Part shown: positions 18,975 through 26,746 of the stretch, piece after piece
Numbering within the stretch: position 1 is the stretch's first letter
Layout of the letters: each line of letters begins with the position of its first letter
Source of the DNA: a bacterium
GTDB taxonomy: Bacteria > Arandabacterota > Arandabacteria > Arandabacterales > Arandabacteraceae
Assembly: GCA_029933125.1 (NCBI GenBank)
Contig: JAOZOU010000002.1
Span: forward strand, 1 to 64,000
DNA: 64,000 nt
Direction of reading: 5' to 3'
Program-made: the position numbers and the translations under genes
Notes under the pieces: generated by a model
Databases searched by the model: none
Told to the model about the DNA's origin: nothing
The model's input: the letters and a program-made list of their open reading frames with translations, nothing else

Positions 18975-21176
18975 ATGAAACCCATCTATCTCGATTACAA
19001 TGCCACAACACCCCTTGATCCACGCGTCAGGGAGGCAATGCTTCCCTATCTAAATGAGGAGTTTGGTAATCCATCAAGCTCTCACGTCTTCGGTTCATCT
19101 GCCAAGAAAGCCGTGGAGAGGGCGAGGGAGGAGGTTGCAAGCCTATTGGGTTGCAAACCTCACGAGATTGTCTTCACGAGTGGTGGTTCTGAGGCTAATA
19201 ATCTTGCGATAAAGGGTGTGGCTCTTGCATACAAGCACAAAGGCAATCACATTATAACATCAGCAATCGAACACCCATCAATCCTCGAGGTTTGCCGCTA
19301 TGTAGAAGAGCATGGCTATCGTGTGACCTACCTTCCTGTGGATGAATACGGCAGAGTCAATCCCCAGGATGTTCACAAGGCGATCACTTCTGAAACCATC
19401 CTCATAACGATAATGCATGCCAACAATGAGGTTGGAACAATTGAGCCAATTGCCGAAATTGCAGCCATAGCTCATGAAAATGGGATTCTATTTCACTCAG
19501 ATTGTGCCCAGACAGTTGGTAAGATCCCTGTTGATGTAGATGACCTTGGACTGGACCTTGCATCGCTTGCAGCTCACAAGCTTTATGGACCAAAGGGGAT
19601 TGGAGCACTCTATGTGCGCAACGGTGTCAAACTTGTTCCTCTTATCCACGGTGCAATTCAGGAGATGGGCAAGCGAGCAGGGACTGAAAACGTGATGGGC
19701 ATTGTTGGTCTGGGTGAGGCATGCGCAATTGCGCATGAAAGTCTTGAGGATCACATGCAGCACATGCGAAAAATGTCCGATCGACTTAGGCAGCGTCTGG
19801 CTCAGACTGGCCTTGATCTTCGCTTCAATGGTCATCACGAGCACTGTCTTCCCAACACCGTGAGTGTGAGTTTCAGGGGCCTGGACGCCAATACAATCCT
19901 TGCTGAGCTCGCAGAAGTTGCTGCTTCTCCGGGTGCTGCCTGTCACAGTGACCGCACAAGTATCTCCCATGTGCTTGAAGCAATGAAAGTGCCCGTCGAT
20001 TACACCATTGGCACGATCAGATTCTCTGTTGGCAGATTTACCACCGGCGAAGAGATAGATGAGGCTGCTGAGGAGATAGAAAGGGTTGTCGGCAGGCTCA
20101 AGCCAAAGGAGCATTTCACTTCGGTTGAGATTCAGCCTCAAGAGGTCAAACTTACTCACTTCACCCATGGCCTGGGCTGTGCATGCAAGCTTAGACCCCA
20201 GGTGCTTGAGGCAGTGCTGGCTGAAATGCCAACACCAATTGATCAGAATGTTCTTGTTGGTATTGATACTTCCGACGATGCCGCTGTCTATCGTGTCGAT
20301 GAAAGAACTGCAATAGTGCAGACTGTGGATTTCTTTACACCCATAGTTGATGATCCCTTCCAGTTCGGAGCAATTGCAGCTGCTAATTCTTTGAGTGATA
20401 TCTATGCGATGGGAGGAAGGCCCCTTTTTGCACTTGCCGTGGTCGGATTTCCAAGTTCAAGATTGCCTGTAGAAGTGCTTCATCGCATCCTCAAAGGGGC
20501 AAGTGCAAAAGCTGACGAGGCGGGTATAGCTATCATCGGGGGTCATACGGTTGATGATACCGAACCCAAGTTTGGGCTTGCTGTAAGCGGGATCATAGAT
20601 CCACAAAAAATCGTTTCCAATCGAGGAGCAAAAGCAGGTGACCTTCTCATTCTAACCAAACCAATCGGTACGGGAATCCTAGCAACTGCACTTAAGAGAG
20701 GATTGCTTGAGAGTGAGGTTGAGAGGAAACTTGTTGATGTGATGTCCGCCCTCAACAGGGCTGGGGCTGAAGCAATGCAGGAGGTTGGAGCTCATGCCTG
20801 CACTGATATAACCGGCTTCGGGCTCCTTGGTCATCTCTATGAGATGGTGTGCGCCTCTGGAGTTTCGGCTGAGATTGAGGCTTCTAAGGTGAGCTTGCTC
20901 CCCAAGGTCACTGACCTTGCTGCTGCTGGTATTATTCCTGGTGGAACTCTAAGTAACGTCGAGTATACTGGACCACGTGTGGAGTATCATGAAGTTACAG
21001 AGGTAATGCGCATCGTGCTAAACGATGCCCAGACTTCAGGTGGACTCTTGATTGCGATTGGTAAAGATAGAGCCGGTGACCTGCTTGAATCTCTCAGAGC
21101 CAGGGGAGTAGAAGGAGTAACGGTAATCGGAAGAGTTCTTGAGAAAAGCACTCGAGCCATAAGTGTTTTGCCTTAG
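18975..21176 (+). CDS. selD: Cysteine desulfurase (NifS-like)-selenophosphate synthetase (SelD) fusion
   Basis: A 733-residue two-domain cytoplasmic enzyme. Residues 1 to about 372 are a NifS/IscS-type PLP enzyme: YLDYNATTPLDPRV, SGGSEANNLA, HANNEVGTIEP, AAHKLYGPKGIGAL (PLP Lys about 201) and the catalytic-loop cysteine in PGAACHSD (about 322). Residues about 385-733 are SelD, which makes selenophosphate from selenide and ATP: HGLGCACKL carries the catalytic Cys (about 402, TGT, not selenocysteine) and Lys, followed by VGIDTSDDAAVY, DIYAMGG and GGHTVDDTEPK. In one polypeptide the desulfurase could pass selenium from selenocysteine straight to SelD. Start ATG 18975 with AGGTGAG upstream; the TTG three bases earlier is less likely. 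No selA, selB, tRNA-Sec or mnmH is in the window, so the use of selenophosphate (selenoprotein or selenouridine) is undetermined. Confidence 0.93.
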   Translation: MKPIYLDYNATTPLDPRVREAMLPYLNEEFGNPSSSHVFGSSAKKAVERAREEVASLLGCKPHEIVFTSGGSEANNLAIKGVALAYKHKGNHIITSAIEHPSILEVCRYVEEHGYRVTYLPVDEYGRVNPQDVHKAITSETILITIMHANNEVGTIEPIAEIAAIAHENGILFHSDCAQTVGKIPVDVDDLGLDLASLAAHKLYGPKGIGALYVRNGVKLVPLIHGAIQEMGKRAGTENVMGIVGLGEACAIAHESLEDHMQHMRKMSDRLRQRLAQTGLDLRFNGHHEHCLPNTVSVSFRGLDANTILAELAEVAASPGAACHSDRTSISHVLEAMKVPVDYTIGTIRFSVGRFTTGEEIDEAAEEIERVVGRLKPKEHFTSVEIQPQEVKLTHFTHGLGCACKLRPQVLEAVLAEMPTPIDQNVLVGIDTSDDAAVYRVDERTAIVQTVDFFTPIVDDPFQFGAIAAANSLSDIYAMGGRPLFALAVVGFPSSRLPVEVLHRILKGASAKADEAGIAIIGGHTVDDTEPKFGLAVSGIIDPQKIVSNRGAKAGDLLILTKPIGTGILATALKRGLLESEVERKLVDVMSALNRAGAEAMQEVGAHACTDITGFGLLGHLYEMVCASGVSAEIEASKVSLLPKVTDLAAAGIIPGGTLSNVEYTGPRVEYHEVTEVMRIVLNDAQTSGGLLIAIGKDRAGDLLESLRARGVEGVTVIGRVLEKSTRAISVLP

Positions 21177-21256
21177 AGGAGAGACTTTGGTATGAAGGTT
21201 GCATCTTGAGAGGAAAAGAGGATAGGGAATACATCAAAAGGGAAAGGAGAAGGAGC

Positions 21257-21757
21257 ATGCCAAAGAGTGAAGACTATCTTAGGGAGGCATTTGCAGGTGA
21301 ATCGCAGGCAAATCGTCGCTATCTTGCATTTGCTGAAAAGGCAGAGAGAGATGGCTATCCACAGGCCGCTAGACCCTTTAGGGCTGCAGCCCACGCGGAG
21401 ACTGTCCATGCCCACAATCACCTGAGGGCCCTTAAGGCTATTGGAGCTACTGAGGCAAATCTTAAGGAAGCAATTGCAGGTGAAACTCACGAGTTTAAGG
21501 AAATGTATCCTGAAATGCTCGAGCAGGCAAAGCAGGAAGCAAACAAGGATGCTGAGCGTACATTCCGCTTTGCCCTTGAGGTTGAAAAAGTTCACGGAAG
21601 ACTGTATCAGGAAATGCTCGATAACCTTGAAACCGCCGGGAAGCAGAGCTATCCCTACCTTGTATGTCCTGTCTGCGGCTATACCTCTGAGAAGGAAGCT
21701 CCTGAGGTGTGCCCTGTCTGCGGGACTGCTGGAAGCATGTTCGCCAGGATAGAATAA
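21257..21757 (+). CDS. rbr: Rubrerythrin
   Basis: A 166-residue non-haem di-iron peroxidase. The ferritin-like four-helix domain shows AFAGESQANRRYLAFAEKA, HAETVHAHNH, AIAGETHEFKEMYP and FALEVEKVHGRLY, the glutamate and histidine iron ligands. The C-terminal rubredoxin-like site has CPVCGYTSEKEAPEVCPVCG. It detoxifies hydrogen peroxide in anaerobes and microaerophiles, consistent with an oxygen-sensitive host. Start ATG 21257 lies behind AAAGGAGAAGGAG; an upstream in-frame start at 21206 would add a charged non-homologous stretch. It is 80 bp after the NifS-SelD gene. Confidence 0.95.
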   Translation: MPKSEDYLREAFAGESQANRRYLAFAEKAERDGYPQAARPFRAAAHAETVHAHNHLRALKAIGATEANLKEAIAGETHEFKEMYPEMLEQAKQEANKDAERTFRFALEVEKVHGRLYQEMLDNLETAGKQSYPYLVCPVCGYTSEKEAPEVCPVCGTAGSMFARIE

Positions 21758-21909
21758 GTTGGCACCATGCCAGCAAAGATTGGGGTGAGCGTAAGCTTGC
21801 TTCTGTGTCCTGAGATGGAGCCGTCAAAGATGCTGGGCTCTCATGCTTCATATTGACATCTTGCGGCAAGTCGATTAGCTTAGCTGGCAAACAAGGGGTG
21901 GAAGGCAAG

Positions 21910-22593
21910 ATGTTGTTCTTCTACGATCCAACTTTCCCGCTCTTGATAGTGGCTGTCATACTTGGGCTGCTTGCCCAGCACCATGTTCAGAGTACATTTG
22001 CAAAGTATTCACGAATTATCTCAAGAAGAGGGCTCACGGGAGCGGATGTTGCGAAGCTCATAGTTAGGGAAAGAGGGCTTGGTAATCTTCCGGTAGAGCT
22101 CATTCCCGGAAATCTCACCGATCACTACGATCCACGCGAAAGGGTGCTGCGACTTTCCGAGCCAGTTTATGCCAGCAAATCGCTTGCGGCATTAGGTGTA
22201 GCTGCCCACGAGGCTGGACATGCTATACAGCATGCAGAGGGCTACACACCGATGATGATAAGGCACTCTCTCGTGCCTCTTGCCAACCTTGGTTCACAAT
22301 TACTTATACCCGCAATCATAGGTGGCGTATTGTTCTCGTTTAAACCTCTGCTATATATCGGCATCGTTGCCTATTTCTTTGCTGTTGTCTTTAGCATCGT
22401 CACCCTCCCTGTTGAGTTTGATGCAAGCAAGCGCGCCTTGAGAACACTTGAAACCAGTGGCTACCTGATCGGAGAAGAGCTTGATGGGGCTAGGAAGGTT
22501 CTAAGGGCAGCAGCAATGACCTACATTGCAGCCATGCTTGTTTCGATCATCAATCTGTTGAGGCTCTTGCTACTTGCGAGGTCCAGGGATTAG
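21910..22593 (+). CDS. YugP-like membrane zinc metallopeptidase
   Basis: A 227-residue integral membrane protein of the YugP (neutral zinc metallopeptidase 2) family. It has an N-terminal helix (LLIVAVILGLLAQ), then GLTGADVAKLIV, NLTDHYDPRERVLRLS and the zinc site AAHEAGHAIQHAEGY (HExxH, about residue 100). Two further helices follow, then EFDASKRAL, the downstream acidic ligand segment typical of the family, and a final helix. The physiological substrate is unknown in the family; a membrane quality-control role is often assumed. The ATG at 21910 follows GGGGTGGAAGG; an earlier in-frame ATG at 21853 adds polar residues before the first helix. Confidence 0.92.
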   Translation: MLFFYDPTFPLLIVAVILGLLAQHHVQSTFAKYSRIISRRGLTGADVAKLIVRERGLGNLPVELIPGNLTDHYDPRERVLRLSEPVYASKSLAALGVAAHEAGHAIQHAEGYTPMMIRHSLVPLANLGSQLLIPAIIGGVLFSFKPLLYIGIVAYFFAVVFSIVTLPVEFDASKRALRTLETSGYLIGEELDGARKVLRAAAMTYIAAMLVSIINLLRLLLLARSRD

Positions 22594-22631
22594 CAACCCC
22601 CACTTTGAAAATATAGTACTCTTTGGGGTTG
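22594..22631 (+). terminator. Possible terminator after the YugP-like gene
   Basis: CAACCCC (22594-22600) can pair with GGGGTTG (22625-22631) just after the stop codon, with GTTTTG following. The loop is long (24 nt), so support is weak. Confidence 0.3.
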
Positions 22632-22844
22632 GTTTTGTGCCTGCTTCTGCCCCAACAAAACACATGCTACACGGGGCAGTCTCCTGTGACCGCTTGTTGG
22701 CTCAGCGCAAAACCGGTGAATGTGATTGGCAGACGCCTTCTAGGCCGGGTTCAGCAAACTCATAAGCCCTGTGATAAGAGGTGGTGGGACCGCCTGAGGG
22801 GTCAAACGCTCGACGGCCCCACCTTCTCCCCTGGGAAGGGGGAG

Positions 22845-23006
22845 TTATCTTGCAACGACAACCTTTCGACTCGCTACCGCACCGCCAATCTGAGCTCTTA
22901 TCACATAGATTCCACTTGCGACAGGTTTGCCACGTGAGCTCAGGCCATCCCAGGATGCTCTGTGCATTCCAGCTCCGAGTTCACGTGATAGGATTTTCCT
23001 TATGCA
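22845..23006 (-). pseudogene. Stranded second half of a type A sorting domain, in frame after the subtilase stop
   Basis: Immediately after the TAA of the subtilase gene, in the same frame, 53 further codons read as the C-terminal half of a FlgD-like sorting module: SRELGAGMHRASWDG, SSRGKPVASGIY and ASRKVVVAR, then a stop at 22845-22847. The first half of the module (the usual YPNPF...IYDxxGR part) is absent. The simplest reading is an internal deletion that removed that half and left a stop at the junction. At the junction the reverse strand has TGCATAA twice in tandem. Confidence 0.8.
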
Positions 23007-24440
23007 TTATGCATTGGCCGTTCTCCCAGCGTCGAAGGCAAGTCCGTTGTTTATGCCTGTGCCCTGTTCGATGGTCCGGCCGTAGCCGTAATATTGGTCC
23101 CAGCCGGGCGAACCGAGATCAACTGCTGTCTCATGAAGGATGTTGCGAATGTTCTCAACCCCCCTCTGCCCATTGGCTATAAGCATTGCGACAAGAGCTG
23201 TCGTATGCGGAGCAGCCATTGACGTTCCTTCGAAGAACCAGAATCCAAAATCAGTTGGATCGGCAAGTACCTCGGGTGGGCCAGGATCGTATCCTGAGAA
23301 GGTTTGCTGGAGTACCCCATCACCATAGCCTTCGCCATTCTGATCTACACCTATGTCACCCCCAGGAGTGCAAACCTCAAGCTCCGAACCATACTGGGAG
23401 TAGCTGCAGCGAGCATCATCATAGCGAGTTGCTCCAACTGCTATTACCTCTGAATAAGCAGCTGGATAGGATGCCTGACCTGTTCCAGTATTGCCTGATG
23501 AGGCAACAAGCACGACGCCATGATTGTATGCATACTGAATTGCGTCGTGAACAATTGGACCCGGATCATATCCGGGTGCCCAGCCAAGGCTCATGTTTAT
23601 AACTTGAGCACCGTGATCTGTTGCCCAGTAAAGTCCATCGGCTAAGGTCTGAGCAATTCCTGAGGCAGTGTAGTCGAGAACCTTGACCGGCATGACCACG
23701 CAGTCAAAACCCATGCCAGCTACACCATAGCTGTTGTCTGTTGTCTGAGCAATCGTACCTGCAACGTGTGTTCCGTGGGAGTGGTTATCATTGGGGTGAG
23801 CATCGTCATTGACAAAGTCATATCCAGCTGCAAAAGAGGTTCCTGCTAAGTCTGGTGCTTGTTTGTACTGAGTGACTCCGCTTTTCACAGTATCAAGTCC
23901 GTAGGATGGAACAGGATAGTCCTCGAAGGCTATCCCAGAGTCAAGGATGGCAACAAGAACGCTTGTTCCAGTTGAAATGTCCCATGCTTGCTCGCAATCT
24001 ATTTCAGGAAAGTGCCACCCGTAGGGGGAGTAGTAAGGATCATTTGGAACCATATGAGCATGGCAGATCGTATTGAGAAGCGCATACTCAACTTCTGGTC
24101 TTTTCTTGAAAAGTTCGATTGCCTGCTTCTCAGTTATGTTGCCTGGCACAGCAATGTGTCGCCACCCACCACGATGCATCGAAAGCAACTTCGTTCCCAA
24201 GGTCTGGTTGACCTCAGCTATCTGAGCGGCTGTCATATGAGGCTTAAATCTAACCAGAATCTCTCCACGCACATATTCGACCTCACCCAAGCGAGCAACT
24301 TGCTGATCGACTCTGTGAAATCTGAATTGCTGGGCATTGAGTACTGAGGTGCTGAGGAGAATCGAGAGCAATAGGCAAATCCCGCAAATAGACGGCTTGG
24401 AAATCCGAAGGCTTAGAGGGTATGATATCCTGACCCGCAA
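23007..24440 (-). CDS. Secreted subtilisin-like serine protease (S8) without an intact sorting domain
   Basis: A 477-residue exported peptidase. The signal peptide ends near SVLNAQ, followed by an inhibitor-like propeptide (EVEYVRGEILVRFKP..., about residues 50-125). The S8 catalytic domain has ILDSGIA (Asp, about 165), NHSHGTHVAGT (His, about 218), ASSGNTG (oxyanion Asn) and FEGTSMAAPHT (Ser, about 406), so the triad is complete. The protein ends at DAGRTANA, right after the catalytic domain. The remnant of a type A sorting module continues in frame after the stop, so the enzyme may now be periplasmic or mis-sorted. The start is a TTG at 24440 behind GGGGGA; no ATG offers a complete signal peptide. 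Confidence 0.9.
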   Translation of the reverse strand: MRVRISYPLSLRISKPSICGICLLLSILLSTSVLNAQQFRFHRVDQQVARLGEVEYVRGEILVRFKPHMTAAQIAEVNQTLGTKLLSMHRGGWRHIAVPGNITEKQAIELFKKRPEVEYALLNTICHAHMVPNDPYYSPYGWHFPEIDCEQAWDISTGTSVLVAILDSGIAFEDYPVPSYGLDTVKSGVTQYKQAPDLAGTSFAAGYDFVNDDAHPNDNHSHGTHVAGTIAQTTDNSYGVAGMGFDCVVMPVKVLDYTASGIAQTLADGLYWATDHGAQVINMSLGWAPGYDPGPIVHDAIQYAYNHGVVLVASSGNTGTGQASYPAAYSEVIAVGATRYDDARCSYSQYGSELEVCTPGGDIGVDQNGEGYGDGVLQQTFSGYDPGPPEVLADPTDFGFWFFEGTSMAAPHTTALVAMLIANGQRGVENIRNILHETAVDLGSPGWDQYYGYGRTIEQGTGINNGLAFDAGRTANA

Positions 24441-24869
24441 TTGCGTCCCCCGCGTACCCGCAACAATCCAATTTCATCACATTGCCCGCCCCATTGCAAC
24501 CCCTTTTTGAGGTCGGAGCTAAAAATCTGCACAATGGTAAGTTTGGCATGATTAATGCTAAGGCCCTACGGTATGACCTGGAACAAATTGTGCGGGCAGA
24601 ATCTCAAGAAGCATCCGGGCCTACGCCCATCACCTGGCTCTATCCGATTGGTCAGCACCTTCAAGGTCATCGTTGACGGTTTCCCCTTGGCAACGCCGTC
24701 TGCCTGGGATGTGCTCTGTGGTTTTGACTGCAAGCTATCTCAGTCCCTATATGAGAGGCTCCAGGAATGAAAGCGCTTGGGTAGGTATTGAGTTCCCTCT
24801 GCCTCACCTCTGGCATCACGCGGGAGTGGAATGTGGTACACGCTGAGTGTCGAAAAAGCGATTTTCGGG
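24441..24869. other. Non-coding gap of about 430 bp between divergent genes
   Basis: Open frames here (such as 24555-24770) show no recognisable domains or ribosome sites. It contains a partial copy of the 1790-1897 element's terminal sequence at 24511-24525. A promoter for the forward Omp28-like gene lies at its right edge. No RNA gene was recognised. Confidence 0.45.
24511..24525. repeat. Partial copy of the element's terminal repeat
   Basis: GGTCGGAGCTAAAAA at 24511-24525 matches 15 contiguous bases of the 24-bp terminal repeat at 1790-1813; the next bases diverge (TCTGCA against AATGCA). For a fixed short query this match in 64 kb is unlikely by chance. No facing inverted copy was found within 200 bp. 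Confidence 0.5.
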
Positions 24870-24898
24870 TTGAGATTTATCGCAAGAAATGGTAAGAT
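24870..24898 (+). promoter_or_regulatory. Candidate promoter for the Omp28/TlpA cluster
   Basis: TTGAGA (24870-24875), 17 bp, TAAGAT (24893-24898), 38 bp upstream of the ATG at 24936. Good match to sigma70 consensus and spacing. Confidence 0.6.
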
Positions 24899-24935
24899 AT
24901 ATAGTGACCGTTGTCGCCTTCGAAAGGAGGGAAGC

Positions 24936-26027
24936 ATGAAGTTTGGTATTTTGGCTCTGGTTGGCTTGTTGCTGGTTGCTACTGTGGCAGCACACGGTGC
25001 TCAGCGGGTTGTGCTCGTTGAGCAATTCACAAACAGTGGCTGCCCGGCCTGTAACTCGATAAAGGACACCATGGTCGTCGTTTTCCAGGATCTTATTGAT
25101 CAAGCCAAAATAGTTCCAATCCTCTACCACACTTGGTGGCCATACCCGAGTGATCCGTTCTATCTCTTCAATCCTCAAGAGGATTCGCTTCGCACAATGT
25201 ATTACGCAGGCTTTGAACCATGGATAGAATACCTTTATGTCCCAAGCTTCAGGTTTGACGGGAAGTACATAAAGGATCCGAGTGATTTTGCAACTATCCA
25301 AGAATGGGTTGACTTCTTTTACCAGACCGTCGATAGTCTTGTCACCATTCCAAGTCCTCTGCGCATAAAGATCACCGATAATACCTTCTCACCCGATAGT
25401 GACTCTGTCTATGTGAGCTTTGATGTAGTTGCCGACGATGACGCTTCATTCAATATGATACTCTACCTTGCTGTCACCGAATGGCGCCATCGCTATTCCT
25501 ATCCTGTCGGTAAGCATGATCATGCCTTCAGGGATTTTGTTCCTGATGCAAACGGCTATTCAATACCTGGTGGCATGTCGGCTGGAGATTCCCTCCACTT
25601 TGATTGGTCCTACTACGTAGATCCAGAATACAGAACTGATAGACTTGTTACCAACATCTTTATCCAGCGAAGTGGTACGAGGAAAATTCAACAAGCTGTG
25701 CGTCAGGAACCCAGTGCATATGCGGGTGTAGAGATTACAGGCGGCGACGTTTGTGTCAAGCTTGAGAAAAATGTGCCAAATCCGTTTACAAGCAAGACAA
25801 CAATCTCGTTCAGCCTGGCAAGGCCTGGCAAAGTTGAGCTTGGCATCTACACGCTAACAGGCCGCCTTGTGACAACACTTGTCGATCACCAAGTCGATGC
25901 TGGAAGCCATAAGGTAACCTGGGATGGTCGTGATCGCTTTGGCAATGAGGTTGGCAGCGGAGTCTATTACTACAAGGTAAGGACCGCTAGCGAGACACGC
26001 AGCGGCAAGATGATATTGTTGCGCTGA
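24936..26027 (+). CDS. Secreted Omp28-related thioredoxin-fold protein with type A sorting domain
   Basis: A 363-residue protein with a signal peptide (to AAHGA) and a thioredoxin-like domain opening with VLVEQFTNSGCPACN (CxxC), as in Omp28-related outer-membrane proteins. A beta-sandwich middle part and a FlgD-like C-terminal sorting module (NVPNPFTSKTTISF, IYTLTGRLV, WDGRDRFGN, GVYYYKV, GKMILLR) follow. The CxxC suggests thiol redox or disulfide activity outside the cytoplasm. ATG 24936 follows AAAGGAGG; an upstream in-frame ATG at 24831 would pass through the predicted promoter. It starts a four-gene cluster with TlpA, a beta-barrel and a second Omp28-type lipoprotein, though a terminator hairpin follows this gene. 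Confidence 0.88.
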   Translation: MKFGILALVGLLLVATVAAHGAQRVVLVEQFTNSGCPACNSIKDTMVVVFQDLIDQAKIVPILYHTWWPYPSDPFYLFNPQEDSLRTMYYAGFEPWIEYLYVPSFRFDGKYIKDPSDFATIQEWVDFFYQTVDSLVTIPSPLRIKITDNTFSPDSDSVYVSFDVVADDDASFNMILYLAVTEWRHRYSYPVGKHDHAFRDFVPDANGYSIPGGMSAGDSLHFDWSYYVDPEYRTDRLVTNIFIQRSGTRKIQQAVRQEPSAYAGVEITGGDVCVKLEKNVPNPFTSKTTISFSLARPGKVELGIYTLTGRLVTTLVDHQVDAGSHKVTWDGRDRFGNEVGSGVYYYKVRTASETRSGKMILLR

Positions 26028-26041
26028 TAGTAGCGATAGAG

Positions 26042-26070
26042 TGGGGCTGGGGGTGTTGATCCCGGCCCCA
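26042..26070 (+). terminator. Intrinsic terminator after the Omp28-like gene
   Basis: TGGGGCTGGG (26042-26051) pairs with CCCGGCCCCA (26061-26070) in a 10-bp GC-rich stem (one G-U) with a 9-nt loop, followed by TTT. It is 14 bp past the stop codon. Some readthrough into the TlpA gene is possible. Confidence 0.7.
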
Positions 26071-26179
26071 TTTCATAATCGAGTAAGAAGTAGTCTGAGT
26101 CGATTGTTTGAGGAAGGCTTGTCCACTCACAATTTGACGTTGAATGAATAGCCCTGATGCCCTAGTTTCGAGGAGCTCC

Positions 26180-26746
26180 ATGCGAAAGGTTGTAAGCATG
26201 TTGTCGAGAGTTCAAAACCTGACCTCTGAAATGAGACTTGTCGCGATCCTTGTGGTTACCCTGTTCTGCGCTCCCATGATTCTGCATGCTGCAAAGGCGC
26301 CGGATTTTAGCCTGCCGGATCTTGAAGGGAAACAGGTTAAGCTTAGTGACCTCTTAAAGCGTGGTCCCGTCATCATTGATTTCTGGGCAACATGGTGTAA
26401 ACCCTGTATCAGGGCTTTCCCGGATCTTCAAAAGCTTTACGAAAAGTACCAAGACCGCGGACTCACTGTTGTTGCCATCTCCGTTGATAGTCCCAGAACA
26501 CAGGTAAGAGTTGCTCCCTTCATCAAGTCCAAGAAGTATTCTTTTGTTGTCTTGCTTGATAAAGATGGGCGTGTGGCGCGACAATATAATGCTGTGATAA
26601 TACCTCGCACGCTTCTAATCGATCAGCATGGTGAGACAGTCTTTGCTACTGTAGGTTACCACCCGTCCAATCATGAAAAACTCGAGAAGGCACTCATACC
26701 GATCCTTCCATCCAGCTCTGAGGGTGATGATGAGAAGGTGGAGTGA
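26180..26746 (+). CDS. TlpA/ResA-like thiol-disulfide oxidoreductase
   Basis: A 188-residue exported thioredoxin-family protein. The N-terminal part has a charged start and a hydrophobic signal or anchor (LVAILVVTLFCAPMILHA). The redoxin domain opens with APDFSLPDLEGKQVKLSDL, carries WATWCKPCIRAFP (CxxC) and the cis-proline segment IIPRTLLID. Such proteins reduce or oxidise disulfides in the periplasm. ATG 26180 is chosen for GAGGAG 4-9 bp upstream; ATG 26144 and 26231 are alternatives. It overlaps the following beta-barrel gene by 20 bp, indicating coexpression. Confidence 0.9.
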   Translation: MRKVVSMLSRVQNLTSEMRLVAILVVTLFCAPMILHAAKAPDFSLPDLEGKQVKLSDLLKRGPVIIDFWATWCKPCIRAFPDLQKLYEKYQDRGLTVVAISVDSPRTQVRVAPFIKSKKYSFVVLLDKDGRVARQYNAVIIPRTLLIDQHGETVFATVGYHPSNHEKLEKALIPILPSSSEGDDEKVE

